Source: Mycobacterium sp. E183 (GTDB lineage Bacteria; Actinomycetota; Actinomycetes; Mycobacteriales; Mycobacteriaceae). Taken from it: a stretch of 64,000 nt of DNA. Both the position numbers and the translations under genes were made by a program. The notes under the pieces were generated by a model. That model was not told the origin of the DNA, did no database searches, and saw only the letters and a list, made by a program, of their open reading frames with translations. Below are positions 61,637-64,000 of this stretch, one piece after another; positions within the stretch are counted from its first letter, which is position 1; every line of letters starts with the position of its first letter. The stretch covers positions 1-64,000 of the forward strand of contig NZ_LZJN01000160.1 of the NCBI RefSeq assembly GCF_001667735.1. The letters run 5' to 3'.

Positions 61637-62446
61637 CTACTTGTCGTCGGTGAAAACCGCGGGGCGTCGCTCCGCGCGCGCGGCAACCGCTTCTTCGAAG
61701 TTGGCGGTGAGCAGACGAACGAACAGCTGACCCAAGCCTTCGGCTTGCATGTGCCCCTCCAGGCTACCGGCGTCCAGTCCACTCCACAGTGTGCGCTTGG
61801 TCAATTCGATTCCCGGCCGCGAGAACGCCGCTATCCGGGCGGCGATCGCGTAGCAGGTGTCGAGCAGCTGTTCGTCGGGCACCTGGCACGACACCAGGCC
61901 GATGCGCTCGGCCTCCTCGGCGGTGACGTCGCGGCCCGTCAGCATGATGTCGAACGCCCGCGACGAGCCGATGGCCCGCGGCAGCAGGTAGGAAAGGCCC
62001 AGTTCGCTGGCGGTCAGGCCGTTGTTGATGCCCGCGGCGCGAAAGTACGCGCCGGTCGAGGCGACCCGGATGTCGGCGGCCAGCGCCAGGCACAGCCCGC
62101 CCCCGATCGCCGGGCCGTTGACCGCGGCGATCACCGGCTGGTGCAGGCGCCGCAGGCCCAGGATGACCTCGTCGAGGACCTCCATGGAGCGCAGCGCGTA
62201 GGTCGGCCGGGTCAGCCCCTCGACGTGGGGCACCGAGCCCGCGGACTTGTGATCGGCGCCCGAGGAGAACCCCCGGCCCGCCCCGGTCAGCACGACCACG
62301 CGCACGGAATTGTCGTAGGTAACCTTCTCCAGGGCCTCCTTGAGCGGCACCATGACGTCGAACGCCATGGAGTTCATCCGCTCGGGCCGATTGAGGGTTA
62401 TCAGCGCGACACCGGGTCGCGGGTGCTCTAGCAGTACCAAACTCAC
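61637..62446 (-). CDS. echA12: Enoyl-CoA hydratase/isomerase EchA12-like
   Basis: The 269-residue crotonase-fold protein has VVVLTGAGRGFSSGADHKSAG near residue 52, where the oxyanion-hole residues lie, and VIAAVNGPAIGGGLCLALAADIRVAS near 98. It corresponds to Rv1472. It probably hydrates enoyl-CoA in fatty acid or lipid breakdown, though crotonases vary widely in reaction. A second Glu typical of hydratases is not evident, so isomerase or another activity is possible. It lies 21 bases downstream of the ABC-F stop on the same strand... its start is at the right. Confidence 0.88.
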   Translation of the reverse strand: MSLVLLEHPRPGVALITLNRPERMNSMAFDVMVPLKEALEKVTYDNSVRVVVLTGAGRGFSSGADHKSAGSVPHVEGLTRPTYALRSMEVLDEVILGLRRLHQPVIAAVNGPAIGGGLCLALAADIRVASTGAYFRAAGINNGLTASELGLSYLLPRAIGSSRAFDIMLTGRDVTAEEAERIGLVSCQVPDEQLLDTCYAIAARIAAFSRPGIELTKRTLWSGLDAGSLEGHMQAEGLGQLFVRLLTANFEEAVAARAERRPAVFTDDK

Positions 62447-62501
62447 CCAAGCAACCTAGCGCGTTGCCAAGGGCCGCCCCGCGCGCGCCGCGGCGCCGGT
62501 C

Positions 62502-62855
62502 TTATTCGGCCGGGCCGGCCTGGGCGGCGTCGACGTCGAATGCCCGGATTTGCTGGACCAGGTCTTCGAGCGCCGCCGGCGGCAGCGCCCCGGCCTGGTT
62601 GAACAGCAGTTTGCCCTTCTTGAAGGCCATCAGCGTGGGGATGGACCGGATCTGGGCGGCGGCGGCCAGCTGTTGTTCGGCCTCGGTGTCGACCTTGGCG
62701 TGCACGATGTCGGGGTGCTTTTCGGCGGACGCCTGGAAAGTGGGCCCGAACTGGCGGCATGGGCCGCACCAGGACGCCCAGAAATCGACGAGCACGATGT
62801 CGTTGCCCTCGATGGTTTCGTTGAACTTCTCAGCGGTGAGGTCGAGTGTGGTCAC
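62502..62855 (-). CDS. trxB1: Thioredoxin (TrxB1-like)
   Basis: The 117-residue protein is a classical thioredoxin with the active-site WCGPC near residue 34, IRSIPTLMAF with the cis-Pro near 75 and a C-terminal helix. It matches Rv1471. It keeps proteins reduced, with thioredoxin reductase encoded elsewhere. GTG 62855 is chosen by likeness to M. tuberculosis; no ribosome site is clear. The gene is followed by echA12 at a distance of 55 bases. Confidence 0.92.
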   Translation of the reverse strand: MTTLDLTAEKFNETIEGNDIVLVDFWASWCGPCRQFGPTFQASAEKHPDIVHAKVDTEAEQQLAAAAQIRSIPTLMAFKKGKLLFNQAGALPPAALEDLVQQIRAFDVDAAQAGPAE

Positions 62856-63053
62856 GTTTGCTGTAACGAGGGGGCGCGGCGTGGTGTTCCCGGGCGGGCA
62901 AGCCGGCCGCGGTTGCGCGGACGTCTTCTCCCCGCCGCAACCGTCGCGTAACCCGCCGGCGGCCGACCATAGGTTACGGTTGCGTACGTTTTCCCACGTC
63001 GGAGACACTGAGCGGACGATCCGCCGCGTCAAGGGACCAGTGAGGGAATCGCG

Positions 63054-64000
63054 TTGGGCCACTACATCGCTAACGTCCGTGATCTCGAGTTCAACCTGTT
63101 CGAAGTGCTCGACATGGGCGCCGTGCTGGGCACCGGACGCTACGGCGACCTCGACGCGGAAACGGTGCGGACGATCCTGGAGGAAGCCGCCCGCCTGGCC
63201 GAAGGCCCGGTGGCCGAATCCTTCGCCTTCGCCGACCGCCACCCGCCGGTCTTCGACCCGGCCACCCACACCATCAGCGTGGCGCCCGAACTGGCCAAAA
63301 CGGTGCAGGCGATCAAGGAGGCCGGCTGGTGGCGACTGATGCTGGACGAGGAGATCGGCGGCATGGCCGCCCCGCCGCCGCTGGCGTGGGGCGTCAACGA
63401 GATGATCATCTGCGCCAACCCGTCCGCGAACTTCTTTTGCCTCGGCCCGTTGATGGCCCAGGCCCTGTTCGTTGAGGGCAACGAAGAGCAGCGGCGCTGG
63501 GCGGCCGAGGGCGTGGAGCGCGGCTGGGCGGCCACGATGGTCCTCACCGAGCCCGACGCGGGCTCCGACGTCGGGGCCGGCCGCGCCAAGGCCATCGCGC
63601 AGCCCGACGGCACCTGGCACATCGAGGGCGTCAAGCGGTTCATCTCGGGCGGCGACGTGGGCAACACCGCCGACAACATCTTCCACCTGGTGCTCGCGCG
63701 CCCCGAGGGCGCCGGACCGGGCACCAAGGGACTGAGCCTGTTCTACGTGCCCGAGTATCTTTTCGACCCCGAAACGTTCGAACTCGGCCCCCGCAACGGG
63801 GTTTTCGTCACGGGGCTGGAGCACAAGATGGGCATCAAGTCCTCCCCCACGTGTGAATTGACTTTCGGCGCAACGGATCTGCCCGCGGTCGGCTATCTGG
63901 TCGGCGACGTGCACAACGGGATTGCGCAGATGTTCACCGTGATCGAGCACGCGCGCATGACGATCGGCGTCAAGGCGGCCGGCACCCTGTCCACGGGCTA
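63054..64000 (+). CDS. fadE15: Acyl-CoA dehydrogenase FadE15-like (cut by window end)
   Basis: The first 315 residues of a large acyl-CoA dehydrogenase are present. [13 protein letters not shown] near residue 162 and RFISGGDVG near 193 bind FAD/substrate, and the N-terminal [19 protein letters not shown] matches the FadE5/FadE15 type of about 610 residues. TTG 63054 has TGAGGGA six bases upstream. The catalytic base lies beyond the window. In M. tuberculosis I recall trxA, ctpD and a PE_PGRS gene between trxB and fadE15; they are missing here. Confidence 0.88.
   Translation, partial: MGHYIANVRDLEFNLFEVLDMGAVLGTGRYGDLDAETVRTILEEAARLAEGPVAESFAFADRHPPVFDPATHTISVAPELAKTVQAIKEAGWWRLMLDEEIGGMAAPPPLAWGVNEMIICANPSANFFCLGPLMAQALFVEGNEEQRRWAAEGVERGWAATMVLTEPDAGSDVGAGRAKAIAQPDGTWHIEGVKRFISGGDVGNTADNIFHLVLARPEGAGPGTKGLSLFYVPEYLFDPETFELGPRNGVFVTGLEHKMGIKSSPTCELTFGATDLPAVGYLVGDVHNGIAQMFTVIEHARMTIGVKAAGTLSTG

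Overview
The window is high-GC mycobacterial chromosome, most likely from the Mycobacterium avium complex or a close slow-growing relative. The evidence is the right two thirds, where gene order and protein sequence match the M. tuberculosis Rv1497-to-Rv1471 block almost gene for gene (lipL, meaB, mutB, mutA, SPFH/NfeD pair, ferrochelatase, inhA-fabG1, moxR1 operon, ripB-ripA, acn-acnR, ABC-F, echA12, trxB), followed by a fadE15-like gene cut by the window end. Many starts are GTG or TTG, and several promoters look leaderless, as is common in mycobacteria. I saw no rRNA, tRNA, CRISPR array or insertion sequence.

Region 1 (1-30.3 kb) is an accessory cell-surface glycolipid cluster. It begins inside a glycosyltransferase and ends at a drrC-drrB-drrA-type ABC exporter. 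From memory, M. avium complex glycopeptidolipid (GPL) serovar-specific genes lie between gtfB and drrC next to the meaB/mutBA block, so a GPL oligosaccharide locus is my preferred reading; a lipooligosaccharide (LOS) locus at the same chromosomal position is the main alternative. It encodes three Rv1524-type glycosyltransferases (one cut by the window edge), two other glycosyltransferases, a glycosyltransferase-methyltransferase fusion, two GDP-mannose 4,6-dehydratase-type enzymes, a dTDP-rhamnose 4-epimerase-like enzyme, UDP-glucose dehydrogenase plus a UDP-glucuronate decarboxylase-like enzyme, six further methyltransferases (one broken), a membrane acyltransferase, a GMC oxidoreductase, two Gfo/Idh oxidoreductases and a sulfotransferase. 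Together they predict a sugar chain carrying deoxy, methyl-branched, O-methylated, uronic-acid or pentose, acylated and possibly sulfated groups. Gene direction switches often, several gaps hold no recognisable gene, and parts (16.9-18.5 kb, 24-25.3 kb) look more AT-rich than the rest, as expected of a recombining serotype locus.

Region 2 (30.4-37.9 kb) holds lipL, the propionate/methylmalonyl-CoA genes meaB-mutB-mutA and a TVP38-type membrane protein. The mazEF4 pair that I recall between mutB and meaB in M. tuberculosis is absent: the two genes abut exactly.

Region 3 (37.9-43.3 kb) has no counterpart that I remember in M. tuberculosis. It holds a secreted trypsin-like protease, a two-component system whose sensor has a polyproline outer domain, three tiny exported or membrane-anchored proline-rich proteins, an F420-type oxidoreductase and a DoxX-like protein. 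Three promoters here, including that of the two-component system itself, share an 11-bp-period direct repeat (CTTCAGG-N4-CTTCAGG-like) placed exactly 9 bp before a -10-like hexamer. I regard this as the best candidate for an undescribed regulatory system in the window.

Region 4 (43.3-64 kb) is conserved core: membrane-quality proteins, haem synthesis, FAS-II enzymes InhA/MabA (no known resistance change at the positions I checked), the MoxR1-DUF58-VWA operon, the RipA/RipB peptidoglycan hydrolases, aconitase with its AcnR repressor and a perfect match to the AcnR operator, an ABC-F protein, enoyl-CoA hydratase, thioredoxin and the start of an acyl-CoA dehydrogenase.

The most striking local anomaly is a near-perfect 109-bp inverted duplication at 25.04-25.32 kb that destroys a sugar C-methyltransferase gene. 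It is either a real template-switch mutation or an assembly fault.
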